Made by a program: the position numbers and the translations under genes. Source: Albidovulum sp. bin36 (GTDB lineage: Bacteria > Pseudomonadota > Alphaproteobacteria > Rhodobacterales > Rhodobacteraceae). Taken from it: a DNA stretch of 64,000 nucleotides. Location of the stretch: assembly GCA_002238565.1 (NCBI GenBank), contig MPMP01000001.1, positions 1 to 64,000 of the forward strand. Direction: 5' to 3'. Shown piece after piece: positions 20,341 through 28,845 of this stretch; position 1 is the stretch's first letter, and every line of letters begins with the position of its first letter. A model generated the notes under the pieces. The model did no database searches. It was not told the DNA's origin and saw nothing but the letters and a program-made list of their open reading frames with translations.

Positions 20341-20517
20341 CTATTCATTATCGTCGAATCCAACAAAATCTGCTAGTTCCTTCACCGACCCATCAAAATC
20401 TACAAATAAGGCTGATTCTTGATAATTATTGCTGTAGATTCTAACGTCTACGGAGGCTAATTTATCTATGATCTTCTGGGTTTTTCCTTCGGTAAACGGA
20501 ATTACAGCGTATTTCAT
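20341..20517 (-). CDS. Small hypothetical protein, 58 aa
   Basis: A complete small gene reads MKYAVIPFTEGKTQKIIDKL and ends DFVGFDDNE with a TAG at 20341-20343. A strong Shine-Dalgarno AAAGGGGG (minus strand) lies just upstream of the ATG at 20517. The mixed alpha/beta pattern (YAVIPF, VRIYSNNY, SALFVDF) and acidic tail look like a folded protein. No family is recognised. It precedes the coiled-coil membrane protein gene on the same strand and could be its partner, for example a small regulator or one half of a defence or toxin-antitoxin pair; nothing in the sequence proves this. Confidence 0.6.
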   Translation of the reverse strand: MKYAVIPFTEGKTQKIIDKLASVDVRIYSNNYQESALFVDFDGSVKELADFVGFDDNE

Positions 20518-20829
20518 AAAGCCCCCTTTATTCGCAACATAATCAATAGATATATGCAGCTACAAGCTCCGAATACCTCTGCAATATTTTCGTCAACGGT
20601 AAATTGTTATTACAGTTCCCGACATCCAATTCTGGGCGTGGGTCGGTCTTGTTCCTTAGGTCGCTTTCTTCTTCTCCGCCCAATACGTCCCGAAGTCGTC
20701 GAATGCGCTGGATTCGACAGCACAGCGCAGCACCAGAATCTTGCTGAACAATCCCGAACTTTTTCAGTCGCTCGCAGCCGACGCTACGGCAGCCCCTTCT
20801 ACCACGCCGGACCTGATCGGGCGACTATC

Positions 20830-21155
20830 GTTTTATTCTCCAGCCCTTGCTCGCGGACTCCACGCCCCTGTAGGCGCACGGGCGACGCTCCATCGCTTAC
20901 CCGCCGCCAGGCGCGAGCGGTTCCACAGCTCCGTCTCCGCCTCCTCGAAGTCCACGGCATCGACGCGGCCGGGGACCAGATCCGCGACCATCGCCTCGAT
21001 CCGGTCCAACGGCGCCCGCCCAGAATCTTGCGCGCTTCGCGCAGTTCCTAAACCGTCGATTCCAGAACGTCCCGCGCCACCAGATCCTCCAGCGCGCGGT
21101 CGATATTCGCCAATGCGCGGCCTTGGGCCGCGTTAGGCGGTTTTGGACTCTTCAT
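20830..21155 (-). pseudogene. Decayed gene of unknown family
   Basis: From an ATG at 21155 the minus strand reads MKSPKPPNAAQGRALANIDR and then ALEDLVARDVLESTV, followed by a TAG. The same frame continues ELREARKILGG. A shifted frame then gives DRIEAMVADLVPGRVDAVDF and EEAETELWNRSRLAAG. The composition is much more GC-rich than the adjoining 20.0-20.6 kb. This looks like an inactivated gene with at least one amber codon and one frameshift. I cannot name the family. The rest of 20530-21489 shows no other gene. Confidence 0.35.
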
Positions 21156-21489
21156 AGTATTGCTCTTTTTCTTGGTTTCCGTCTCGCCTCATTAGGGCTC
21201 AGGCCGAATCGCCGCGCATTACGGCTCGGAAATTTTTTTGACCCTGGCGCTGCCATGTGCCTGCTTGATCGGTGCAACTCTATCATCGGGCGACCAAAAA
21301 TGCGCGGCTGCCTCTAAACCGGCGCATTTCGCGGCGCTCCGGCTAACTTTCCGGATTTCGCTCTCGAAGTCCTCGGCGTCGTCGGTTAAATTCGCGTCAA
21401 TTGGATTGAACGAATGACCCATGGAGTATAGATCCCCAAAAAGCTGGAATACCTTTGAAAATTTCGTCGAGCATGAAAAACAAGCGGCA

Positions 21490-22449
21490 ATGACTAAAGA
21501 CTTAACCGTACCGAGCCTGAGGCACCCGGAAAAGGCCAACAATCCGGACCAGAAGCAGTCGAGGAAGCCCAAGTGGATTCGGGTCAAGGCCCCCGTCTCG
21601 GAAGGATTCAAGAAAACCCGCGAAATTATTCGAGCCAACGGACTTGTAACCGTATGCGAGGAAGCCGGCTGCCCGAATGTCGGCGAGTGCTGGAGCCAGG
21701 GTCACGCAACCATGATGATCATGGGCGATATCTGCACGCGAGGCTGCACATTCTGCAATGTAGCGACCGGACGACCGGACTCTCTCGACGTATTCGAGCC
21801 CGCCAGGGTTGCGGACGCCGTACTAAAACTAGGGCTTAGGCATGTCGTTATTACGAGCGTCGATCGAGACGACCTTGAAGACGGCGGCGCACTGCATTTC
21901 GCCCGAACGATTCGGGCGATTCGTCGCAAAAATCCCGCCACGACCATCGAAGTGCTAACCCCGGACTTTCTTAAATGCGACAATTCAGCGCTCGAAACGG
22001 TCCTTGAAGCCGGTCCGGATGTCTTCAATCACAATCTGGAAACCGTTCCCGGCCTTTACAGGGAGGTTCGTCCCGGAGCGCGCTATTTCCATTCCCTGAG
22101 GATTCTTCAGCGCGCCAAGGAAAGCAGGGCGGAGATCTTTACCAAGTCCGGCTTGATGGTCGGACTCGGGGAGAATCGCCAGGAAGTCCTGCAGGTGATG
22201 GACGACATGCGGTCCGCCGGCGTGGATTTTCTAACGATCGGGCAGTATCTGCAACCGACATTGAAACATCATGCGGTCATGCGCTGGGTATCGCCCGACG
22301 AGTTCGCGTCCTATCAGAAAGCCGCCTACGGCAAGGGATTCCTGCTCGTTTCGGCTTCGCCCTTAACCAGGTCAAGCTATCATGCGGATGACGACTTCAA
22401 GCGTCTCCAGCGGGCAAGGCGCGATGCCGCCGGATCGCAGGTCGTGTAG
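21490..22449 (+). CDS. lipA: Lipoyl synthase, 319 aa
   Basis: LipA is a radical-SAM enzyme that inserts two sulfurs into protein-bound octanoyl groups to make lipoate for 2-oxoacid dehydrogenases and glycine cleavage. Both Fe-S sites are visible: the auxiliary [12 protein letters not shown] (Cys 56, 61, 67) and the radical-[11 protein letters not shown] (Cys 82, 86, 89). The C-terminal [10 protein letters not shown] motif is present. An upstream ATG at 21421 exists, but the ATG at 21490 gives the usual length and N-terminus ([11 protein letters not shown]). In many Alphaproteobacteria lipA is followed by the ratA/COQ10-like gene; here that gene lies 12.6 kb away, beyond the catabolic cluster. 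Confidence 0.97.
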   Translation: MTKDLTVPSLRHPEKANNPDQKQSRKPKWIRVKAPVSEGFKKTREIIRANGLVTVCEEAGCPNVGECWSQGHATMMIMGDICTRGCTFCNVATGRPDSLDVFEPARVADAVLKLGLRHVVITSVDRDDLEDGGALHFARTIRAIRRKNPATTIEVLTPDFLKCDNSALETVLEAGPDVFNHNLETVPGLYREVRPGARYFHSLRILQRAKESRAEIFTKSGLMVGLGENRQEVLQVMDDMRSAGVDFLTIGQYLQPTLKHHAVMRWVSPDEFASYQKAAYGKGFLLVSASPLTRSSYHADDDFKRLQRARRDAAGSQVV

Positions 22450-22710
22450 CGGTCCAATTCCATCAACCGTCGTGCCACCGAATTCCGCGGCCGAGATTTT
22501 CAAGACCTCCGCCCCGATTCTCTCGGGGTTCGAACGTCGCTAAATTCGCTTTATTTCCCGCCCGGTCCAATGATGGTTTTTCGCGGCGGGGCGGGGGCAA
22601 GCGGACTGCTGTCGGCTTTCGGCAGCTAGGCCGGCTAACCGGGAATTGCGCGGCTAACCCGCAGCCTCGCCGCACGTGGGATTGCAAGCGCCGCCGCCCC
22701 GGCGCCCGAT

Positions 22711-23586
22711 TCATGCGCCGAGAGCCCCCCGCAAACGAGGAACAACATCGTCGGCGTGCCTGGCGACCAACGCGCCTGCATCTTCCAGAATTTCGCATTT
22801 GGCCCTAGCGGAGCCGCCCTCTAGTACCGACAGCGTGCCTGCGTGGCCCATTCGCCTTTCGTCAGGCGCATGGCGACCGACGATAAGCGCGGCAACCGGT
22901 TTGCCGAATTGCCCGTCGGCGATGTATTCGGCGGCTTCTTCCTCTTCCAATCCGCCGATCTCGCCGATTAGTATGACGCCTTCCGTATCCGGGTCCTCCC
23001 TGAATAGCTCTAGGCAGCGCCGGAACCCGATTCCGTGAATCGGGTCGCCGCCGATACCGACGATGGCGGACTGGCCGAGTCCGGCCATAGAAGTCTGCGC
23101 GACGATCTCGCTCGTCAATGACGCTGAGCGGCTGATGATTCCGACTTTTCCCGGCTGCGCGGCGGATGTGGGCACCACGCCGATCTTGCATTGGCCCGGA
23201 ACGAGCACGCCTTGGGAATTCGGACCGACGAGCTCGGACCGGGATCCGTCCAGAACGTGCTTCACTCTGACCATGTCGTGAATCGGCACTCGCTCCGTGA
23301 TGCACACGATAAGTCCGATTTCGGCTTCAATGGATTCGATAATCGCCGAAGCGGCTTGGTAGGCGGGAACGACCACCAGCGAGGCATCCGCGTTCGCTGC
23401 TTCGGCCGCTTCCGAGACCGAATTGAACATCGGCAAGCCCAGGTGATGCCTGCCGCCTTTGCCGGGTCTCACGCCGGCAACGTACTTGGAGCCGTACCTT
23501 ATCGCCGCATCCGAATAGAATGTTCCCGCGCGCCCCGTCATGCCTTGAACGATGACGCGAGTTTTGGAATCGGCCAGGATGGTCAT
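22711..23586 (-). CDS. Succinyl-CoA synthetase-like CoA ligase, alpha subunit, 291 aa
   Basis: This is a SucD/MtkB-type subunit that binds CoA and carries the phospho-histidine. The N-terminal CoA-binding domain has RVIVQGMTGRAGTFYSDAAI, and the ligase domain has GIGGDPIHGIGF and the active-site MGHAGTLS (His near residue 250). The usual SRSGTLTYE reads SRSASLTSE. The start overlaps the stop of the beta-subunit gene (ATGA). Two altered motifs in this and its partner suggest a substrate other than succinate; malate, as in MtkAB, or another small dicarboxylate such as oxalate are candidates. Transcribed away from the catabolic operon but sharing its control region. Confidence 0.9.
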   Translation of the reverse strand: MTILADSKTRVIVQGMTGRAGTFYSDAAIRYGSKYVAGVRPGKGGRHHLGLPMFNSVSEAAEAANADASLVVVPAYQAASAIIESIEAEIGLIVCITERVPIHDMVRVKHVLDGSRSELVGPNSQGVLVPGQCKIGVVPTSAAQPGKVGIISRSASLTSEIVAQTSMAGLGQSAIVGIGGDPIHGIGFRRCLELFREDPDTEGVILIGEIGGLEEEEAAEYIADGQFGKPVAALIVGRHAPDERRMGHAGTLSVLEGGSARAKCEILEDAGALVARHADDVVPRLRGALGA

Positions 23587-24761
23587 TTCCCAATTCCCCC
23601 CCTTGCAACTTCGACCGCGCGGGCGACGGCGGCAAGCATGCTGTCGAATTCTTCAAACGGCAGCGCCCGGTCCTTCATTATGGAGCGCGCCCAGGATGCG
23701 TTCTGGCCCGCGGCTCTATAAATGATCGGTAGTTTTCGGGAACTGCGGGAGTATGCGAAATTGAGGGCCTCAGCGACCGTGTCGCATACCGTCATGCCGC
23801 CGCCGTGAATGTTGACTAGCAGAACGTCGATATTCCGGCGTTCAATCAGCATCTGAACCACCTTGGCAATCTGGAAGCTGCCGGTCGTCGTTCTGATGTC
23901 CATGAAGTTGGCGGGCTTGCCGCCATGGTCGATGATCATGTCGTGAGTTGCTAGTCCAAGACCGGCTCCGTTGACCACGACGCCGATATTGCCATCCAGC
24001 ATCAAGAAATTTACGTCGTTGTCCCGAGCGAGGCGTTCCTCGGGCTTCATGGAATCGACAAGGTCAAGCCGGTCGAGCAGGGGATTTCTCGGGACGGCGT
24101 TGGCGTCGATGATAATTTTCGCGTCGACGGCCACGGCTCTTTGATCGGGCGTGATAATCAAGGGATTGATTTCGATGAGAAGAGCCTCGTAGTCGCGAAA
24201 GGCGCCTATGCAGATTCGGGCTTGCCGAGCCGCGTCTTCGCAAGCCTCGCCTCCGATGCCGAATTGGCTCAGAAATCTCTCGATCTCGCTTGCCGAGGCG
24301 CCTCCGTCGGAATCAAGCGTCAGCGTCTTGACCATATCCGGATTTTCGCGGGCCGATTTTTCGAACTGATTTCCTCCGGATCGAGCGGCAAGGAGGGTCG
24401 GGCGCGCCGACCTCTGATCGACGACGACCGCGATGTAGAGTTCCCTCTCCGCAAGCAGCGCAGGTTCTACAAAGACTTGGTCGACCAATTCGCCTTCGGG
24501 TCCCGTCTGCGAGGTGACGAGTCTGGATCCCAGCATTTCGGCCGCGAGATTTCGCGCTTCGCGCGGCGTCGAGGCGAATTTCACGCCGCCGGCCAATCCT
24601 CGTCCGCCAGCGGCGATCTGGGACTTGATGACGAATTTCTCGCTCGACAGGGACTTGGCGATATCTTCGGCCTTGCCCGGCGTGTCCGCCAAGCGCCCGC
24701 CGGGGACGGATACGCCGCGCTCCGCAATTAATTCCTTTGCCTGGTGCTCCAAAAGATACAT
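23583..24761 (-). CDS. Succinyl-CoA synthetase-like CoA ligase, beta subunit, 392 aa
   Basis: This is the ATP-grasp subunit of an acid-CoA ligase (SucC/MtkA type), starting MYLLEHQAKELIAERGVSVP. FVIKSQIAAGGRG holds nucleotide-binding residues, and EINPLIITPDQRAVAVDAKI the metal site. The phosphate/CoA-domain motif normally DVGGGA reads DIRTTTGS after NGAGLGLATHDMIIDHGGKP, and FGGI reads HGGG, so the substrate pocket is unlike that of standard SucC. The ATG at 24761 has GGAGGG just upstream; the longer frame from 24857 has no such site. Translationally coupled to the alpha subunit. The role in the cluster is probably activation of the imported acid. Confidence 0.88.
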   Translation of the reverse strand: MYLLEHQAKELIAERGVSVPGGRLADTPGKAEDIAKSLSSEKFVIKSQIAAGGRGLAGGVKFASTPREARNLAAEMLGSRLVTSQTGPEGELVDQVFVEPALLAERELYIAVVVDQRSARPTLLAARSGGNQFEKSARENPDMVKTLTLDSDGGASASEIERFLSQFGIGGEACEDAARQARICIGAFRDYEALLIEINPLIITPDQRAVAVDAKIIIDANAVPRNPLLDRLDLVDSMKPEERLARDNDVNFLMLDGNIGVVVNGAGLGLATHDMIIDHGGKPANFMDIRTTTGSFQIAKVVQMLIERRNIDVLLVNIHGGGMTVCDTVAEALNFAYSRSSRKLPIIYRAAGQNASWARSIMKDRALPFEEFDSMLAAVARAVEVARGGIGK

Positions 24762-24874
24762 TGCCGTCCCTCCTGTCGGGCAGCCCGGGACGACAACATA
24801 CGAATTGCCGAAAAAAATCAAGCCCGAGCAATGGCATTTTGTATTCCAATGAGCCAAATTCGCATTGTTTTTTT

Positions 24875-24889
24875 AATACCACGGGTATT
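24875..24889. promoter_or_regulatory. Palindromic candidate operator in the divergent control region
   Basis: AATACCACGGGTATT is a perfect inverted repeat with 6-base arms and a 3-base centre. It lies 114 bases before the CoA-ligase genes and 140 before the GntR regulator. A related half-palindrome TGGTATGCCA occurs at 24959-24968, sharing the GGTAT core. GntR/FCD regulators bind short palindromes of this kind and often control their own and the divergent gene, so these are probable binding sites of the adjacent regulator. Confidence 0.45.
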
Positions 24890-25028
24890 TTCTACAAGTT
24901 CGATCTTAAATTCCGCTATTAAACGTCTTCATCTTGATCTCCCTGGAGATTTTCAATATGGTATGCCAGATATCTGCTACCGGTGATTCGCCTAGCAAGC
25001 TTCATAGCCGCGAAGATTTAATGAACGC

Positions 25029-25730
25029 ATGATTACTCTAAAGCCGTTGAATTCACAGGCGTCGCTGAAGGACCGGATATACGGAGTCCTGCGCGAAGCG
25101 ATCCTGGATTCCGATCTTTACGACGAATCGGCGTCCCTCAAGATGGACGAAAGGCACATGGCGGCGCAGCTCGGCATATCTCGCACGCCCTTGAGGGAAG
25201 CGCTCACGCGCCTCGAGAACGAAGGCCTTGTTGAAATCCAGGCTCGCAAGGGCGTCTTCGTTAAACGATTGAGCCTTAACGAGATCGTTGAAACGATCAC
25301 GGCGTGGGCGGCTCTGGAAAGCATGGCGGCATGGCTGGCCTGCGAAAAGGCTTCCGACGATGAAATCGAAGCGCTGCGCGTAATCAGCGCTCGGTTTACA
25401 ATTGATTCTGCGACCTCGAAGCTGAACGAGTATTCCGAATCGAACATTGAATTCCACCGCACTATCATTCACATGTCGAAATGCTCGAAGTTGCAGGAGA
25501 TCAGCGAAGATTTGTTTTCGCAGCTGCGTCCGGTGCGCAGGAGGGCTCTCCGGAATTCGGACCGGGCGTACACATCGATAGGCGAGCATGCAAAAATAGT
25601 CGAGGCGATAGCGGCCAGGGATGCTGATCGCGCGGCAAATCTAGTTCGGGGTCACACGATTAGGCTCGGCGACTACATCCGCGAGACCTGGATTTCGCTG
25701 GATAAGGATGGAATGGCAATTGGAGACTAG
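25029..25730 (+). CDS. GntR-family transcriptional regulator, FCD type, 233 aa
   Basis: An N-terminal winged helix is followed by an FCD ligand-binding domain. The helix-turn-helix reads MDERHMAAQLGISRTPLREA and LTRLENEGLVEIQARKGVFV. The FCD domain has ESNIEFHRTIIHMS and a later EHAKIVEAIAARDADRAANL, whose Asp and His residues normally coordinate a metal and the carboxylate effector. The gene is divergent from the CoA ligase and ends one base before the start of the ThDP enzyme, so it is the first gene of the catabolic operon. It is likely to respond to the imported acid or its CoA thioester. Confidence 0.93.
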   Translation: MITLKPLNSQASLKDRIYGVLREAILDSDLYDESASLKMDERHMAAQLGISRTPLREALTRLENEGLVEIQARKGVFVKRLSLNEIVETITAWAALESMAAWLACEKASDDEIEALRVISARFTIDSATSKLNEYSESNIEFHRTIIHMSKCSKLQEISEDLFSQLRPVRRRALRNSDRAYTSIGEHAKIVEAIAARDADRAANLVRGHTIRLGDYIRETWISLDKDGMAIGD

Positions 25731-25731
25731 A

Positions 25732-27465
25732 ATGCAAACGACTTCCTCGACCGCCCATGACACGCTGGCGCAGAAGAGCGCCGACCACGGCATAGTCTCA
25801 GGCGGCAGGCTAGTGGCCAAGGCCCTTAGGAACGAAGGCGTCGATACCGTGTTCACGCTCTGCGGCGGCCACATAATCGACATCTACGACGGATGCATCG
25901 ACGAAGACATTCGCATCGTCGACGTTCGCCACGAGCAGACGGCGGCGCATGCCGCCGACGGATACGCCCGGCAGACGGGCAAACTGGGATGCGTGGTTAC
26001 AACGGCGGGTCCGGGATGCACCAACGCGGTCACGGGAGTCGCCACCGCCTTCCGCTCGGAAAGCCCCATACTCCATATCGGGGGACAATCCTCCCTGACG
26101 CAGCACAAAATGGGATCGCTCCAAGATCTTCCGCACGTGGATATGATGACGCCGATCACCAAGTTCGCTTCCGGCGTCTTCTCGACCGAAAGAATCGCGG
26201 ACATGATCTCGATGGCCGCTCGCGAATGTTTTTCCGGCGCCTACGGGCCAAGCTATCTCGAGATTCCCCGCGACATTCTCGACGCGGAAATCCCAATTGA
26301 AAATGCGCGCATCCCGAAGCCGGGCCATTACCGGGGTTCCGTAAAATCCATCGGAGACCCCGGCGAAATCGAGAAGCTAGCCGACATTCTCGTCAATTCG
26401 GAACGGCCGGCCGTACTGTTCGGCCAGCAGGTCTGGGCATCGCGCTCCCACGACGCATGCATCGAGTTTGTCAGGGCATTGGACATTCCCGCCTATATGA
26501 ACGGCGCCGCCCGCGGCATGATGGAGCAGGGCGACCCGCATCATTTCGACCGTACACGCTCGGACGCGTTCAAGGGCGCGGACGTCATCCTCGTCGTCGG
26601 AACGCCATTCGATTTTCGCATGGGCTACGGAAAAAGGATTTCCGCTCCGACCCTCGTGCAGATTGACCTCGACTACCGGACGGTCGGTAAAAACCGCGAC
26701 ATCACGCTCGGTCTGAACGGGCACCCGGGCGCCGTGCTGTCCGCCGTTGCCGACGCCGCGACGGCGAAGGACAACAAATCGGCCCGCCAGGCAAGGCTCC
26801 AGTGGATGAAGCACCTTCGGGAAATCGAAGCAAAAAAGCTTGAAAAGCTCATGCCGATTTTCAAGTCCGACACTTCGCCCATACACCCGTATCGACTCGC
26901 CTGGGAAATCAACGAGTTTTTGGAAGACGACACGATCTACATCGGCGACGGCGGCGACGTCGTAACGATTTCCGCGCAGGCCGTCAGGCCGAGGAAGCCG
27001 GGACAGTGGATGGACCCCGGCGCGCTCGGCTCGCTCGGAGTAGGAACCGGATTTTCCATGGCCGCGAAGCTGGCGCACCCCGAAAAGGAAGTCGTTTGCC
27101 TCTACGGCGACGGCTCGTTCGGAATGACCGCCTTCGACATGGAGACGGCGCAGAGATTCGGCGCTCCGTATCTCGCCGTTGTCGGCAATAATTCCGCCAT
27201 GAACCAAATTCGATTCGGCCAGATTGCCAAGTACGGCCAGAACCGCGGCGATATCGGAAACAAGCTTGGCGACGTCGAATTCGGCAAATTCGGCGAAATG
27301 ATCGGCGGCTACGGAGAAGAGGTGCGGGAGGCGTCTCAAATCCAGCCGGCGCTGCGGCGCGCTCGCGAAGCCATCGCCAGAACCGGCAAATGCGCCGTTG
27401 TCAACGTCTGGATCGACCCCAACGAATACGCGCCGGGAACGAAGGCGCAAACCATGTACAAGTAG
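25732..27465 (+). CDS. ThDP-dependent acyl-CoA lyase or decarboxylase (oxalyl-CoA decarboxylase / 2-hydroxyacyl-CoA lyase-like), 577 aa
   Basis: This is a three-domain enzyme of the acetolactate synthase superfamily. The ThDP-activating Glu is at about residue 68 (DVRHEQTAAHAADGYAR), and the ThDP/Mg motif runs from GDGSFGM (about 459) to GNNSAMN (about 486), the normal spacing. The neighbour downstream is a formyl-CoA:oxalate CoA-transferase, so a formyl-CoA-producing reaction is the best inference: oxalyl-CoA decarboxylation or 2-hydroxyacyl-CoA cleavage. It is not a close match to the textbook Oxalobacter enzyme; the N-terminal ALRNEGVDTVFTLCGGHIID is closer to acetolactate synthase/HACL-type enzymes. 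The start codon follows the regulator stop by one base. Confidence 0.85.
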   Translation: MQTTSSTAHDTLAQKSADHGIVSGGRLVAKALRNEGVDTVFTLCGGHIIDIYDGCIDEDIRIVDVRHEQTAAHAADGYARQTGKLGCVVTTAGPGCTNAVTGVATAFRSESPILHIGGQSSLTQHKMGSLQDLPHVDMMTPITKFASGVFSTERIADMISMAARECFSGAYGPSYLEIPRDILDAEIPIENARIPKPGHYRGSVKSIGDPGEIEKLADILVNSERPAVLFGQQVWASRSHDACIEFVRALDIPAYMNGAARGMMEQGDPHHFDRTRSDAFKGADVILVVGTPFDFRMGYGKRISAPTLVQIDLDYRTVGKNRDITLGLNGHPGAVLSAVADAATAKDNKSARQARLQWMKHLREIEAKKLEKLMPIFKSDTSPIHPYRLAWEINEFLEDDTIYIGDGGDVVTISAQAVRPRKPGQWMDPGALGSLGVGTGFSMAAKLAHPEKEVVCLYGDGSFGMTAFDMETAQRFGAPYLAVVGNNSAMNQIRFGQIAKYGQNRGDIGNKLGDVEFGKFGEMIGGYGEEVREASQIQPALRRAREAIARTGKCAVVNVWIDPNEYAPGTKAQTMYK

Positions 27466-27514
27466 TCGCATGCTCGCAATATTCACTCGACTACAAATAT
27501 CCGGATAAATCGAA

Positions 27515-28786
27515 ATGAAAGCTCTTGAAGGTCAAAAAATCCTGGATTTCACTCACGTTCAGTCCGGACCGACTTGCACGCAGCTGCTGGCGTGGTTCGG
27601 CGCCGACGTCATCAAGGTCGAGCGCCCGGGAGTCGGCGACGCGACTCGCAAGCAGCTGGTCGATGTCCCCGGAGCCGACAGCCTGTATTTTACCATGCTC
27701 AACCACAACAAGCGTTCGATTACCATCAATACCAAGAGCGAAACGGGCAGGGAGATTCTCACCCGGCTGGTTGAAGAGTGCGATGTCCTTGTGGAAAACT
27801 TTGCGCCCGGGGCGCTGGATCGAATGGGATTCGGCTGGGACAGGATTCAGGAAATCAACCCGCGAATGATCATGGCCTCCGTCAAAGGATTCGGCCCGGG
27901 GAGGTACGAAGACTGCAAGGTCTACGAGAATGTCGCCCAATGCGCGGGAGGCTCGGCCTCGACGACAGGATTCCCGGACAACGTTCCGATGGTGACAGGA
28001 GCGCAGATAGGCGATTCGGGAACCGGATTGCTGCTCGCGCTAGGTATCGTCGCCGCGCTGCTCCAGCGCGAAAAGACCGGGCGAGGGCAGAGGGTGCTGG
28101 CGCCGATGCAGGACGGCGTGATCAATCTGTGCCGCGTGAAGCTGAGAGACCAGCAGCGACTCGCCGCCGGACCGCTCGAGGAATATTCGCAATTCGCCAA
28201 GGGAATTCCGTTCGGCGACGCCACGCCGAGAGCGGCCAACGATTCGGGCGGCGGCCAGCCGGGACGCATACTCAAATGCAAGGGCTGGGAATCCGACCCG
28301 GACGCCTACACGTATTTCATAACCCAGGCCGCGGTCTGGAAAAATGTCTGCGACTTGATCGGGAAGCCCGAATGGAAAACGGATCCGGACTACGCCACGC
28401 CTAGCGCCAGGCTTCCGAGGCTGGACGAAGTATTCGACGAGATCGAAAAATGGACGATGACCAGAACCAAGTTCGAGGTCATGGACGAATGCAACCCTCT
28501 TGATATTCCGGTCGGCCCGATCCTGTCGATGAAAGAGATCGCCGAAGATCGGGAATTGCGCGAGTCCAAAACGATTGTCGAAGTCGACCACCCGGAGCGC
28601 GGAAAGTACCTATCGGTAGGCTGCCCTGTCAAGCTGTCCGACTGCTACGTGGAAGTTACGCGCTCGCCGCTGCTCGGCGAGCATACCGAGGAAATCCTTT
28701 CGGAGCTTCTTGGATTCGGCGGCCAGGACCTGGAGCGCATTTTCAGTTCGGGAGCCGTGGGCGACCGCGCCGCTTCGACGAAGTAG
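27515..28786 (+). CDS. frc: Formyl-CoA:oxalate CoA-transferase (class III), 423 aa
   Basis: Frc moves CoA from formyl-CoA to oxalate, giving oxalyl-CoA and formate. The sequence follows the Oxalobacter enzyme closely. [20 protein letters not shown] starts the Rossmann fold. [11 protein letters not shown] holds the catalytic aspartate at about residue 167, the counterpart of Asp169. [17 protein letters not shown] is the mobile glycine loop, and [17 protein letters not shown] ends the domain. Length fits. Some class III transferases with this signature use other acids such as 2-hydroxy acids, so the acceptor remains an inference. It lies 49 bases after the ThDP enzyme in the same operon. Confidence 0.93.
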   Translation: MKALEGQKILDFTHVQSGPTCTQLLAWFGADVIKVERPGVGDATRKQLVDVPGADSLYFTMLNHNKRSITINTKSETGREILTRLVEECDVLVENFAPGALDRMGFGWDRIQEINPRMIMASVKGFGPGRYEDCKVYENVAQCAGGSASTTGFPDNVPMVTGAQIGDSGTGLLLALGIVAALLQREKTGRGQRVLAPMQDGVINLCRVKLRDQQRLAAGPLEEYSQFAKGIPFGDATPRAANDSGGGQPGRILKCKGWESDPDAYTYFITQAAVWKNVCDLIGKPEWKTDPDYATPSARLPRLDEVFDEIEKWTMTRTKFEVMDECNPLDIPVGPILSMKEIAEDRELRESKTIVEVDHPERGKYLSVGCPVKLSDCYVEVTRSPLLGEHTEEILSELLGFGGQDLERIFSSGAVGDRAASTK

Positions 28787-28845
28787 GCGGGCGACCGGAC
28801 GATGCATTCGGGATCAGGCGCGACAGGCGGGAAGGAGTTCTACCG

